From Bacillus sp. es.036 (GTDB lineage: Bacteria; Bacillota; Bacilli; Bacillales; Guptibacillaceae): a DNA stretch of 64,000 bases. The stretch is from NCBI RefSeq assembly GCF_002563635.1, contig NZ_PDIZ01000001.1, forward strand, positions 2,852,001-2,916,000. The letters run 5' to 3'. The position numbers were made by a program, and so were the translations under genes. Positions 1-7,822 of the stretch are shown here, piece by piece. The notes beneath the pieces were generated by a model. The model ran no database searches. It saw only the letters and a list, made by a program, of their open reading frames with translations, and was not told the DNA's origin. Position 1 is the first letter of the stretch, and each line of letters begins with the position of its first letter.

Positions 1-559
1 GACTGGCCAGGTCGAAAAAGTGACCCCCACCTGAAATTTCCGGTTTCACTCGCCAGGGAAGATCACCTTGTAATTCTTGTTCAGAAGCTTTCTTATGATG
101 CACGGTCCTTACAAATCGAACATTACCGATCTCCTCATTCTCCAACAACTCTTTTACTTTCAAAAGAGCAGGCATCGCTCGACGATAAAAGGCAACGAAT
201 AAAGGCACATCGTTGGAACGGCATGTGTCGATCATCTCCTGACATTCTGCTGTGTTTAATGCCATTGGTTTCTCAACATACACCGGCTTCCCAGCTTGGG
301 CTGCAAGAAGCGTATATTCTTTATGAGTCGACGGTGGTGTCGCGATGTAGACAGCGTCCACTTCGTCATCCTGAATCAATTGTCCCGCATTTGTATACCA
401 CTTTGGCACTTCGTGTCTCCTAGCATAATCTTGAGCTAGCTCTGAATCACGGCGCATAACCGCCACAAGCTCTGAATACTCTGCTTTTTGGAACCCCGGT
501 CCGCTTTTCTTTTCAGTAACATTCCCGCAACCAATGATCCCCCAACGAATGGTTTTCAT
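1..559 (-). CDS. Gfo/Idh/MocA family NAD(P)-dependent oxidoreductase, 3' end cut by window edge
   Basis: Read on the minus strand from ATG at 559, giving 186 residues before the window ends. The N-terminus MKTIRWGIIGCGNVTEKK is a Rossmann dinucleotide-binding turn (GxxGxGxxx). VYIATPPSTH (about residues 70-79) and YVEKPMALN (about 94-102) are the usual Gfo/Idh/MocA signatures, with the EKP lysine. Family members oxidise or reduce sugars and polyols; the substrate cannot be told. Its ATG overlaps the stop of the upstream alarmone synthetase gene by 4 nt (ATGA), so the two are probably translationally coupled. Family certain, specificity unknown. Confidence 0.9.
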   Translation of the reverse strand, partial: MKTIRWGIIGCGNVTEKKSGPGFQKAEYSELVAVMRRDSELAQDYARRHEVPKWYTNAGQLIQDDEVDAVYIATPPSTHKEYTLLAAQAGKPVYVEKPMALNTAECQEMIDTCRSNDVPLFVAFYRRAMPALLKVKELLENEEIGNVRFVRTVHHKKASEQELQGDLPWRVKPEISGGGHFFDLAS

Positions 560-1230
560 GTAAGCCCCCTAGCTAAAAGTTTTTTCTCCTCAATTTCATG
601 CTCCTTAAATTCGTTTACTTCATCTTTAATTCGCATCATTTTCGCATCAAGGTAATGAACGATTTCTGCCGCTTCTTTTAATTCATTGCTTAATTTATCC
701 GGGATCTCCCCTTCAAACTTATAGTAAATCTTGTGCTCTAAACTTGCCCAGAAATCCATGGCGATGGTACGCAATTGAATTTCCACTCTCACAAGTTCTG
801 GTCCTTTCGATAAGAAAACGGGAATTTCAACGATCAAATGCAAGCTTTTGTATCCATTTGGTTTTGGATTTTTCACGTAATCTTTTACATCAATCAGTCG
901 GATATCGTCCTGACTTTCAATCATGTCATAAATACGATAAATATCATTAGTAAAAGAACAGGTTACGCGCACGCCTGCAATATCATTAATATGTTGCTTT
1001 ACATTTTCAGTCGTAACTTCTAGTCCTTTACGTTCTAGCTTTGCCATAATGCTTTCTGGTGATTTTATTCGTGATTTCACGTGTTCAATTGGATTATGCT
1101 GATGAACAAATTGAAATTCATCATTTAAAATTGTTAGTTTAGTGTTAATTTCATCGAGCGCAAATTTATAAATGAACAAAAAATTCTTCCATTCTTCTAT
1201 TCGTTCTTGGAATTCCTTCTTCATGTTCAA
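556..1230 (-). CDS. ywaC: small alarmone synthetase (GTP pyrophosphokinase, YwaC/RelP type)
   Basis: Single RelA/SpoT synthetase domain with no hydrolase or TGS/ACT domains, about 224 residues as expected for the SAS class that makes (p)ppGpp or pGpp. Motifs: HNPIEHVKSRIKSPESI (about 45-61), DIAGVRVTCSF (about 83-93), PNGYKSLHLIVEIP (about 124-137), VEIQLRTIAMDFWASLEHK (about 148-166). The DFWASLEHKIYYK stretch resembles B. subtilis YwaC (SAS2/RelP) more than YjbM (RelQ), from memory. The start is either TTG at 1230 or ATG at 1224; the AAAGG before them spaces better to the TTG. Its stop overlaps the start of the downstream oxidoreductase by 4 nt. Orthologues are cell-envelope-stress induced; no such promoter was identified here. 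Confidence 0.9.
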   Translation of the reverse strand: MNMKKEFQERIEEWKNFLFIYKFALDEINTKLTILNDEFQFVHQHNPIEHVKSRIKSPESIMAKLERKGLEVTTENVKQHINDIAGVRVTCSFTNDIYRIYDMIESQDDIRLIDVKDYVKNPKPNGYKSLHLIVEIPVFLSKGPELVRVEIQLRTIAMDFWASLEHKIYYKFEGEIPDKLSNELKEAAEIVHYLDAKMMRIKDEVNEFKEHEIEEKKLLARGLT

Positions 1231-1348
1231 ATCATCCTTTCACCTGTTACCGTACCATACTTTTATGAACGGCGTATGAACGGACTTTGACGAACTCGGA
1301 ACAAATGCCAACGTTGATATGGTAAGATATAATGAAGGGAGGTAAATA

Positions 1349-1552
1349 ATGGATAAACCAAAATTTCATTTTCTAATTATCATAAACCTTTTCATAAGCG
1401 CGCTTGCCATGGCCTTGTATGCATTCACTATGTATCAGGATCAAAAGGTAGGATATTCCTTCACCTTTGTCACCCTTTGCTTTTTTTTCATTGTATTGGC
1501 GATTTATGGCGTGATAAGAAATCAAAAGCTTCGCGCGAACGATAACCATTAA
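1349..1552 (+). CDS. small two-helix membrane protein, unknown function
   Basis: 67 residues with a strong Shine-Dalgarno (GGGAGGT) 7 nt before the ATG. Two hydrophobic segments, about residues 8-27 and 36-57, are separated by a short charged loop (YQDQK), and the tail is basic. It sits alone between the divergent alarmone synthetase gene and a convergent permease gene. I do not recognise the family with confidence; the size and layout recall small DUF membrane proteins such as YdiK, but that is only a resemblance. Confidence 0.65.
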   Translation: MDKPKFHFLIIINLFISALAMALYAFTMYQDQKVGYSFTFVTLCFFFIVLAIYGVIRNQKLRANDNH

Positions 1553-1570
1553 GGCTTCATTGACAATAAA

Positions 1571-1603
1571 GAACAGAAGCTTTGTAAAAATAAGCTTCTG
1601 TTC
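1571..1603 (-). terminator. hairpin terminator after the fatty acid permease gene
   Basis: Perfect 12-bp inverted repeat GAACAGAAGCTT / AAGCTTCTGTTC with a 9-nt loop, between two convergent genes. On the minus strand it is followed by TTTATTG, so it most likely ends the permease transcript; it may also act on the + strand. Confidence 0.6.
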
Positions 1604-1621
1604 TACTTATACTCACCGCTC

Positions 1622-2947
1622 CTAGCCGATAAAGACAAGGCCAAGCGAAATCGCCACACCGCTTACAATCAATACGATGAAGCAATACCCCATAATGTCC
1701 TTTGCCTTTAACCCTGCAATTGCAAGGGCTGGTAAAGCCCAAAACGGTTGGATCATATTTGTCCACGCGTCTCCCCATGCTACAGCCATCGCTGTTTTTG
1801 GAATCGATACCCCTAATTCCTTTGCGGCATCAAGCATGATCGGTGCTTGGACCGCCCATTGCCCTCCACCAGACGGTACAAAGAAATTCACAATGCCCGC
1901 GCTTAAAAACGCAAAGAACGGAAACGTAAATTCATTTGAAATCGAAACAAAGCCCTGTGAAAGCTGAGCAGCTAGTCCAGAAGCCACCATCATTCCCATA
2001 ATACCTGCGTAGAAAGGAAACTGAATGATGATCCCACTCGCTCCCTTCACCGCATCACTTACAGCTTCTAGAAAATGGCGGGGTGTTCCATGAAATAGGA
2101 TTCCTAGAAAAAGAAAACCAAAATTGACGATGTTCAGATTCAATTCAAATCCTGCATTCACAAAATAATAAACCAAATAGGCGAGCCCAACAATTGAAAT
2201 AACCAAAGAAATGATGCGACTATTCTCAAGTCTTTCGGCTGGCGTTAATTCTTCTTCAAGACTCGCCGCCTCTACGTGCCCTTTTTCAAGCAAGTTTGGA
2301 TCAATATGTACACGCTCATCTTCTGAAGGTGACATGAAATAATTGATAATAGGTAAAAGAAGAAAGAGAGACGCTACAATCATTAAATTAAACAAAGAAA
2401 AAATCGTTTCATTCGTTGATACAATGCCGATCAAATCAGCTGTAAAATGATCAGGCGTGGCAATGGTAAGTGGGATGGAACCAGCAAGCCCGCCATGCCA
2501 CACAAGAAAACCACTATAAGCACTCGCAATCAGCAAACGGTAATCGACCTTCTTCACCTGTCTCGCAAGTTCTTTCGCATAGAGCGCTCCAATAACAAGA
2601 CCAAATCCCCAGTTGATCCAGCTTGCAAGCAGAGATACGAGTGTGACGTATACGATCGCTTGCCCCGGTGTTTTCGCTCTTTTTGCAAGAAAATGTAGAC
2701 CCTTCTTAAAAAGTGGACTACTTGCGAGTACATAACCAGTGACAAGAACAAGCACCATTTGCATGGAAAAAGCAAGTAAACTCCAAAAACCTTCTCCAAA
2801 GTATTGAACCATCTGAACTGGTGAACTTCCGGTAAAAATCATTCCGAGAGCAAATACAACGAACGTTAGAATGATCACAAACAAAAACGGATCTGGCAAA
2901 TACCGTTGCATGATCCGATTTGATAATGAGATGGAAGCTTTAAGCAT
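1622..2947 (-). CDS. short-chain fatty acid permease, AtoE family
   Basis: 441 residues with about ten hydrophobic segments. The N-terminal FxRYLPDPFLFVIILTF-type start, the SWINWGFGLVIGALYAKE segment (about 110-127) and the conserved loop FFVPSGGGQWAVQAP (about 354-368) are typical of SCFA_trans (AtoE) transporters that import short-chain fatty acids. The hydrophilic stretch at about 208-237 is a cytoplasmic loop. The gene stands alone; a cre-like site lies about 75 nt upstream (3020-3033), fitting catabolite control of an alternative carbon source. No acetoacetyl-CoA transferase genes are adjacent, so the exact substrate is inferred from the family only. Confidence 0.88.
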   Translation of the reverse strand: MLKASISLSNRIMQRYLPDPFLFVIILTFVVFALGMIFTGSSPVQMVQYFGEGFWSLLAFSMQMVLVLVTGYVLASSPLFKKGLHFLAKRAKTPGQAIVYVTLVSLLASWINWGFGLVIGALYAKELARQVKKVDYRLLIASAYSGFLVWHGGLAGSIPLTIATPDHFTADLIGIVSTNETIFSLFNLMIVASLFLLLPIINYFMSPSEDERVHIDPNLLEKGHVEAASLEEELTPAERLENSRIISLVISIVGLAYLVYYFVNAGFELNLNIVNFGFLFLGILFHGTPRHFLEAVSDAVKGASGIIIQFPFYAGIMGMMVASGLAAQLSQGFVSISNEFTFPFFAFLSAGIVNFFVPSGGGQWAVQAPIMLDAAKELGVSIPKTAMAVAWGDAWTNMIQPFWALPALAIAGLKAKDIMGYCFIVLIVSGVAISLGLVFIG

Positions 2948-3019
2948 ACATTCAACTCCTTTATGTAATAAGGTACTTCAACTTCATTCGGTAACAATTC
3001 TCCTGTTTCCTCCCAAAAA

Positions 3020-3033
3020 AGAAAACGTTTTCA
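3020..3033 (-). promoter_or_regulatory. cre-like CcpA operator upstream of the fatty acid permease gene
   Basis: Minus strand TGAAAACGTTTTCT matches the cre pattern TGWAANCGNTNWCA at 13 of 14 positions and contains the perfect palindrome GAAAACGTTTTC. It lies 73-86 nt upstream of the permease ATG. CcpA binding is inferred. Confidence 0.5.
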
Positions 3034-3050
3034 AAATAAAAATTTCTTAT

Positions 3051-3081
3051 AAATAAAAGAAAGAGCCGCAGTATTGCGACT
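3051..3081 (-). terminator. intrinsic terminator of the HpaB-like gene
   Basis: On the minus strand, AGTCGCA / TGCGGCT pair (7 bp, one G-U) around a 4-nt loop immediately after the stop codon, followed by TCTTTCTTTTATTT. Confidence 0.7.
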
Positions 3082-4524
3082 TTACTTTTCCCTTTCCTCC
3101 AAAAAAGCTTGAACCATATCAACATAAGGTTGAGTGAAATAACGGTTGTAATGAATCGTTGAAAGTCGTATTGGATCTCCAAAGAAAAAACGTTCAAATT
3201 GCGTTTGTCGGGAGCCAAATGCACTCATCCCAAAATCCCACGCCATTCGAAATAGCTGCACGCGTTCTTTTGCATTGATGTTCGCGCCTTGAAGATATTT
3301 CGCCAAATCTTCTTGAATGCCTGAATTAAAGTCCTTCTCCGTAGGAATTGAAATCAGCCCACTGGCACCAAGTAGTTGTATGATCTCAATTAATCTTGGA
3401 TAAACACCGGAAAAATATTGAATGGCAGCCTTCAATGGCTGACTCTCCGGAACAAGCGTACCATATTGATTTAACCGACTATTGACTTCAGAAGCGACTA
3501 GCAGTGCTTTCATAATTTCAAGCGTCGTGATAATTTCACTCATTTTTAACTTAATATGCTCGTACTCTTGAATTTGAATGGCTTCTCCCATTAACTCACA
3601 TAGTCCAAGAATATATTCTACCTTTACTACCTGCCTGCACACAGCTTGAAATTGTAAGAACGTGTACATACCAGTCGCTTCTTCCATCTCTCCGACAATT
3701 TGAGCATCTTTATAAAGAAAGACACATTCCCAGGGGACTAAAACATCCTCAAATACGACGATTGAATCAATTTCCTCAAATTGTGAAGCGAGAGGATGAT
3801 CAAATCGGGAATCACGATAGCAAAACGATTCCCTACAGATGAATTTCAGTCCTTCGGTGTCAGAAGGAATCATAAAACCGAATAAATAAGCATCATCCAA
3901 TGTGTAGCCTCCTGCAGGTAGAACGAGTAGTTCATCTGTTAATCCCCCCTGGGTAGCTAACAATCTCGCACCTTTAATGACGATTCCTTCTTCTTTTTCC
4001 TCAACTACTTTGGCTGCTGTGACATTCGTATCATCAAAGTACTGACCAGCCGATCGATTAACCTGTGGATTAATAAACGTATGTGTGATGGACAAATCTT
4101 TCTCTCTTGCTTTTTCATATAATCTCTTAATGTTATCTCCAAAAGCTTTCTGATCTCGTGCAAAATGCGGTGCTGCATACCCAAGCGTCATAAGTAGTGT
4201 ATTCATATAATCCGGTGACCTTCCCATCAGTCCTGCACTTAATCTTGCCCACTCCTGAGTTGCCAAGCGGCGATTCGTGAGATCTTCAACCGACGTAGGC
4301 TGATGATAAGAAAAACTATAGTCTCCTTTACAATCAAGTGTTGAATATCGAAACAACTTTTGATTAGCAGGCTGACATTGATAATCATAAAGAGCGGCTT
4401 TGCTTTTTAAAATGCCTTTAAAAGGCGCCAGTTCCGATAATTTGCCTGAACACCGTCCTCCTTCAATCCATACTTCATTTTGGAGCGCGTCAATTCGTTC
4501 AATATACTCTTTTCCGTTAATCAT
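3082..4524 (-). CDS. 4-hydroxyphenylacetate 3-hydroxylase family flavin monooxygenase (HpaB/YoaI-like)
   Basis: 480 residues of the HpaB family, the FADH2-using oxygenase component that hydroxylates phenols such as 4-hydroxyphenylacetate. Landmarks: EWARLSAGLMGRSPDYM (about 90-106), THTFINPQVNRS (about 149-160), the flavin-region loop ARLLATQGGLTDELLV (about 180-195) and VLVPWECVFLYKDA (about 253-266). The start ATG at 4524 follows GGGGAG at 6 nt; in-frame codons further upstream lack a ribosome site. No reductase (HpaC) is adjacent, so it would need a FADH2 supply from elsewhere. The family also includes 4-hydroxybutyryl-CoA dehydratases, but the length and motifs favour the monooxygenase. 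Confidence 0.82.
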   Translation of the reverse strand: MINGKEYIERIDALQNEVWIEGGRCSGKLSELAPFKGILKSKAALYDYQCQPANQKLFRYSTLDCKGDYSFSYHQPTSVEDLTNRRLATQEWARLSAGLMGRSPDYMNTLLMTLGYAAPHFARDQKAFGDNIKRLYEKAREKDLSITHTFINPQVNRSAGQYFDDTNVTAAKVVEEKEEGIVIKGARLLATQGGLTDELLVLPAGGYTLDDAYLFGFMIPSDTEGLKFICRESFCYRDSRFDHPLASQFEEIDSIVVFEDVLVPWECVFLYKDAQIVGEMEEATGMYTFLQFQAVCRQVVKVEYILGLCELMGEAIQIQEYEHIKLKMSEIITTLEIMKALLVASEVNSRLNQYGTLVPESQPLKAAIQYFSGVYPRLIEIIQLLGASGLISIPTEKDFNSGIQEDLAKYLQGANINAKERVQLFRMAWDFGMSAFGSRQTQFERFFFGDPIRLSTIHYNRYFTQPYVDMVQAFLEEREK

Positions 4525-4712
4525 GCCGTCTCCCCTTTTCATAAAACTACTTATTAAACTATGCAACAGTTGCATAAGAATGTAGTGCTTATGCCTTCTT
4601 CATGAAAGATTGTAATAAGAATGTGGTTTTTATCCCATACTTACTGATAGGGGTTTTCAAGTCGACTCTTTTGTGGAACAATAGACACAGCCTTTTGAAA
4701 GGAGCATGTGAA

Positions 4713-5441
4713 TTGCGTAAATTAACTTACCTATTTATAACAGGTTTATTAATCGTAGTATTAGCAGCCTGTGGAGGAAATGAAGAGAGCAGTAATGACA
4801 AAAAACAAGAAGATACAAAGACAGAAGAAAAAGCCGGTGAGCAAGAGCAACCGGAAGTTGATGAAATCGATGCAGACAAAGTAGTAGCGACCGTCAACGA
4901 TAAAGAAATTAAAGGGGAAGAATTTAATGCCCTTTATACTCAAAGCCAAATGCAATATGTGCAAATGGGTCAGGAAGTACCAAAAGATCAGCTAGATCAA
5001 ATGAAAAAACAAGTCGCTGAAAGCATGGTTGGTCAGGAACTGATCCTTCAAGCGGCTCAAGAAGAAGGCATTAAAGCTTCCGATGATAAAGTTAAGGAAG
5101 AGCTTGAGAATGTCAAAAAAGGCTTTGAAGATGAGAAAAAATTCGAAGCAGCACTTAAAGAAAGTGACATGACGATGGAAGATCTTGAAAAAGAAATCGC
5201 GAAAAACATTCAATATACGAAGTACATTGATCAAGAAATTAAAGTTGATGAAGTAAGCGAAGAAGAAATGAAAGAATACTATGAGAAGGCAAAAGAACAG
5301 GGTAGTTCTGAAGAAATGCCAGCTTATGAAGATGTGAAACCTCAGATCAAAGAAGGTCTAGAAGGTGAACAGAAAAATAAGAAAACGCAAGAACTGATCG
5401 ACAAACTTAAAAAAGATGCTGATGTTAAAATCAACATTTAA
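4713..5441 (+). CDS. lipoprotein with SurA N-terminal chaperone-like domain, no rotamase domain
   Basis: The start chosen is TTG at 4713 (MRKLTYLFITGLL...), 8 nt after AAAGGAG; it gives a 242-residue protein with a clean lipoprotein signal (KL..LLIVVLAAC, lipobox LAAC). Then comes an E/K/D-rich linker, and from about residue 55 a SurA_N-like helical domain (VVATVNDKEIKGEEFNALY, then MSTM-like helices). PrsA-type foldases have this arrangement plus a PpiC rotamase domain; that domain is absent here. The mature protein would be anchored outside the membrane. Role in secretion or folding is inferred. It is monocistronic and ends at a bidirectional terminator. Confidence 0.78.
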   Translation: MRKLTYLFITGLLIVVLAACGGNEESSNDKKQEDTKTEEKAGEQEQPEVDEIDADKVVATVNDKEIKGEEFNALYTQSQMQYVQMGQEVPKDQLDQMKKQVAESMVGQELILQAAQEEGIKASDDKVKEELENVKKGFEDEKKFEAALKESDMTMEDLEKEIAKNIQYTKYIDQEIKVDEVSEEEMKEYYEKAKEQGSSEEMPAYEDVKPQIKEGLEGEQKNKKTQELIDKLKKDADVKINI

Positions 5442-5452
5442 GTTCCTCGGTG

Positions 5453-5489
5453 AAAAGCCACTAGCGAAATTACTCGCTGGTGGCTTTTT
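5453..5489. terminator. bidirectional terminator between lipoprotein and thioesterase genes
   Basis: 15-bp stem AAAAGCCACTAGCGA / TCGCTGGTGGCTTTT with one wobble and a 6-nt loop, followed by TTTTT on + and by TTTT on the minus strand. The thioesterase stop codon lies in the loop. Confidence 0.85.
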
Positions 5490-5883
5490 GATTGTCGTAA
5501 AGATGGTCTTCAAGCTGACTTCGAATCTCATCTGGAATCGGCATGCTTTTTTGGACATCAAAATGATAGTTCACGTAAGTCGCGCTTCCTTTCACACAAA
5601 TGCTCTCGTTCTGATGAATTTCCTCATAGACTTCAAAGCTTGTTCGACCAATTCGCTTAATCCATGTGTAAACAGTTATCGGCGTTCCATAATAAATTTG
5701 AGACATGTACTCTGCATTCATTTTTAAAAGAACGCAGTGCCAGTCATGGAAACTTAAATCTGGGTTAAACAAACGAAAGATCGGATCGCGACCAGATTCA
5801 AACCATACCGGAATGACCGTATTATTAATGTGTCCTGCTCCGTCTGTTTCTGAGACTCTTGGATCGATTACTTTCTGATACAT
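5470..5883 (-). CDS. acyl-CoA thioesterase, hot-dog fold (4HBT family)
   Basis: 137 residues, normal for the single hot-dog-fold 4-hydroxybenzoyl-CoA thioesterase family. RVSETDGAGHINNTVIPVWFE (about 9-29) is the D-G-x-G-H-x-N-N catalytic/substrate motif, with the aspartate near residue 14. The later strand-rich part (TPITVYTWIKRIGRTSFEV) is typical. An ideal AGGAGGTG precedes the ATG. It hydrolyses acyl-CoA to free acid and CoA; the chain or substrate is not predictable. Monocistronic and convergent with the lipoprotein gene. Confidence 0.85.
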   Translation of the reverse strand: MYQKVIDPRVSETDGAGHINNTVIPVWFESGRDPIFRLFNPDLSFHDWHCVLLKMNAEYMSQIYYGTPITVYTWIKRIGRTSFEVYEEIHQNESICVKGSATYVNYHFDVQKSMPIPDEIRSQLEDHLYDNQKATSE

Positions 5884-6074
5884 AAAGCACCTCCTATTGT
5901 TTGACTAATTCGCTACGTTGAAGTGCTCTTCCTTTTTATAAGTAGGATGTTCATACGATTAAGAAGAAATGTGGCATTTCATGACGAACGACCGTTCTTT
6001 GTTATTCCTCCTCATGCCGTTATACTAGACGTAGATAGACAAGTACTGACTTACTTTAAAGGAGAGTGAAAGCT

Positions 6075-6497
6075 ATGAAGCACCACCCGATTCCTTATTT
6101 CTCATTTGAAGGCACAGCGCGTGAGGCTTTGGAATACTACAAGGAAGTCTTCGAAGGCGAAATAACCGATGTTCAAACGTTTGGAGAAGCAAACTTCGAA
6201 ACGCCACCAGAACTGGACGATCACATCATGCATGCACGCTTTAAAAAAGATGACCTATTTTTCATGGTTTCCGATGTTTTTTTGAATCAAAACGTAACTG
6301 TAGGGAATAACATCTCTCTTGCACTCGAACTGGATAGCGCTGAAGAAATAGAGTCGCTCTATGCCCGCCTGAAAGAAAAAGGAACTGTATATATGGAGCT
6401 TCAAGATACCTTCTGGGGAGCAACGTTTGCGAAAGTAAAGGATGCCTATGGGGTGATTTGGGATCTTAATTTTGAGAAACCTGGGTCTTCTAACTAG
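6075..6497 (+). CDS. VOC superfamily protein (PhnB/YjdN-like)
   Basis: 140 residues. The start is ATG 6075 (MKHHPIPYFSFEG), 8 nt after GGAGAG; a GTG at 6066 overlaps the ribosome site and is unlikely. PYFSFEGTAREALEYYKEVFEG (about 6-27) and the end DAYGVIWDLNFEKP (about 122-135) are the standard PhnB-like glyoxalase/bleomycin-resistance fold signatures. These small beta-alpha-beta proteins bind a metal or small molecule; most have no known reaction. Monocistronic with its own terminator. Confidence 0.85.
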   Translation: MKHHPIPYFSFEGTAREALEYYKEVFEGEITDVQTFGEANFETPPELDDHIMHARFKKDDLFFMVSDVFLNQNVTVGNNISLALELDSAEEIESLYARLKEKGTVYMELQDTFWGATFAKVKDAYGVIWDLNFEKPGSSN

Positions 6498-6503
6498 TGA
6501 TGG

Positions 6504-6534
6504 AGGTCCGCCATGGGTGTGTGGCGGGCTTTTT
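6504..6534 (+). terminator. terminator after the VOC gene
   Basis: GTCCGCCA / TGGCGGGC stem (one wobble) with an 8-nt loop, followed by TTTTTGTTGTT on the + strand. Confidence 0.75.
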
Positions 6535-6622
6535 GTTGTTGTCGGAACTTTTTTAGAGAGTTGGGCGGGTTTTGCAAGATGCCAGGGGTGTCGCGGAAGG
6601 CCCAGACGTGGCTTGGAAAGGG

Positions 6623-6722
6623 TTTATTGGCCAAATTACTATTTTATTGGCTAAATCCAGAATATATTGTCCAAATCTGAGTTTTATTGGCCAAAATCGA
6701 AATTTATTGGCTAAACCTGTTC
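6623..6722. repeat. array of five near-palindromic 20-bp units (TTGGCCAA core)
   Basis: TTGGCCAA, TTGGCTAA, TTGTCCAA, TTGGCCAA and TTGGCTAA begin at 6627, 6647, 6667, 6687 and 6707, exactly 20 bp apart. Each is preceded by TTTA or TATA; spacers are A/T-rich and only partly conserved. The array covers the space downstream of the NERD gene and includes its stop codon. It is too short-period and spacer-poor for CRISPR; it resembles an iteron or a multi-site protein-binding array. Confidence 0.75.
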
Positions 6723-7687
6723 AAATCCACTTCTAAAAAGTACTTTCTCCCTTTTTTGATACCCTCACACTGAAGGTTCATCGCTCTTAACATTTTTGAT
6801 GTAGCAGAGACGGAATCCATCCTCAAAAACCGCCTCGCCTCTTGATTCGTAATTTCTCTAGACACAAGTAGCGCATATTCTTGAAGCGCTCTTAAGTGGG
6901 CATTCCTAGAATAAGCACCGCAAGTTTCGCAAAACCACCTCCCGTGCAATCTCTGCATAGCCAGACGAGCACACGCTGGACAAGCAACACCAACAATCAA
7001 TTCGTCCGGAGAAATTGAAAATCGCTTCAGCACGTCTCGGTCAAGGGGCTCATGTAACTTAACAAGAATACGCCCTAACTTTCGTACATCCTTCACCATC
7101 AATCGCTCATCACCATACCTCTTATCCAGTAGCTTCACTTTTGTCGGAAGAAACTCACCCCGAATCACTTTTGAAGAAATGAACTGAACCTCCTCTGTCG
7201 CTTTAAGGACCGCTCTGCGGTTAGCGACAACAATAAGCGTTTCAATCGGTACTTCTGGGATATTCATTTTTTGAAGCAAAGCTCGAAGTTGGGCGCGCTG
7301 CCGCTCCACCTGAGTGAGGGGGTTAGGAAAGGCTTCTTCTTTTGTGTCGGAAATGCGAATCAGCTGGTTGAAGATGGGATCAAACATAAGAGTGCCTGAG
7401 ATATTTTTCACTTCAAGAATGAGAAGATAGTGCTGAGTCACAACAAGCGTATCTATTTGAAAATAATGGACGCCGTCAAATAGACGCAAGTCATGATAGA
7501 TCGAAAACCGCTTATCGTCTAAAAAACTTAGCGGGAAATTTAGAGATTTCTCACCTGAAATTCCTGCATGGTACATGGCAATTTGCTCCTTCACTTCTTC
7601 AATGCGCGAATGATAGGATGGAAGCCGGTTTAGTAAAAGGCTTAATTTGTGGAGATGATGCGGGGGATCATGATCTTTCTTAATCAA
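6704..7687 (-). CDS. NERD (nuclease-related) domain protein with C-terminal zinc ribbon
   Basis: 327 residues. The NERD domain lies about 38-165: GEKSLNFPLSFLDDKRFSI, then FQIDTLVVTQHYLLILEVKN with the D...E-V-K nuclease-like residues. A C-terminal zinc-ribbon CPAC...CETC (about 235-258) follows, and the last 60 residues look like a small helical DNA-binding-type domain. NERD proteins are predicted nucleases or DNA-processing factors without a settled role in bacilli. The only sensible start is TTG at 7687; its AGGAGAG is part of a small GGAGA/TCTCC hairpin. The stop codon lies in a 20-bp repeat array. Single gene between convergent VOC and ilvD. Confidence 0.82.
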   Translation of the reverse strand: MIKKDHDPPHHLHKLSLLLNRLPSYHSRIEEVKEQIAMYHAGISGEKSLNFPLSFLDDKRFSIYHDLRLFDGVHYFQIDTLVVTQHYLLILEVKNISGTLMFDPIFNQLIRISDTKEEAFPNPLTQVERQRAQLRALLQKMNIPEVPIETLIVVANRRAVLKATEEVQFISSKVIRGEFLPTKVKLLDKRYGDERLMVKDVRKLGRILVKLHEPLDRDVLKRFSISPDELIVGVACPACARLAMQRLHGRWFCETCGAYSRNAHLRALQEYALLVSREITNQEARRFLRMDSVSATSKMLRAMNLQCEGIKKGRKYFLEVDLNRFSQ

Positions 7688-7771
7688 AGGGAGACACTCT
7701 CCTCTGGATTTTATTTTCTACCTATACGAATTCATTCTCCACTAATTCATTATTTCCTTTGCTCAATAAAA

Positions 7772-7811
7772 TGAAAAAGCCAGTTCCTCCACATAGAAGG
7801 AAGCTGGCTTT
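7772..7811 (-). terminator. terminator of ilvD
   Basis: Minus strand hairpin AAAGCCAGC.TTCCT / AGGAA.CTGGCTTT with one bulge, followed by TTTTCATTTTATTG. Confidence 0.75.
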
Positions 7812-7822
7812 CGCACTACCAT

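Noticed and set aside
1328-1333. TATAAT as a -10 box of the 67-residue membrane gene
   Set aside because: Transcription would begin inside its ribosome site, and no -35 box lies at the right distance; the TTGACG at 1287 is 35 nt away.
6623-6722. CRISPR array
   Set aside because: Units are 20 bp with no unique 30-bp spacers and no cas genes are near.
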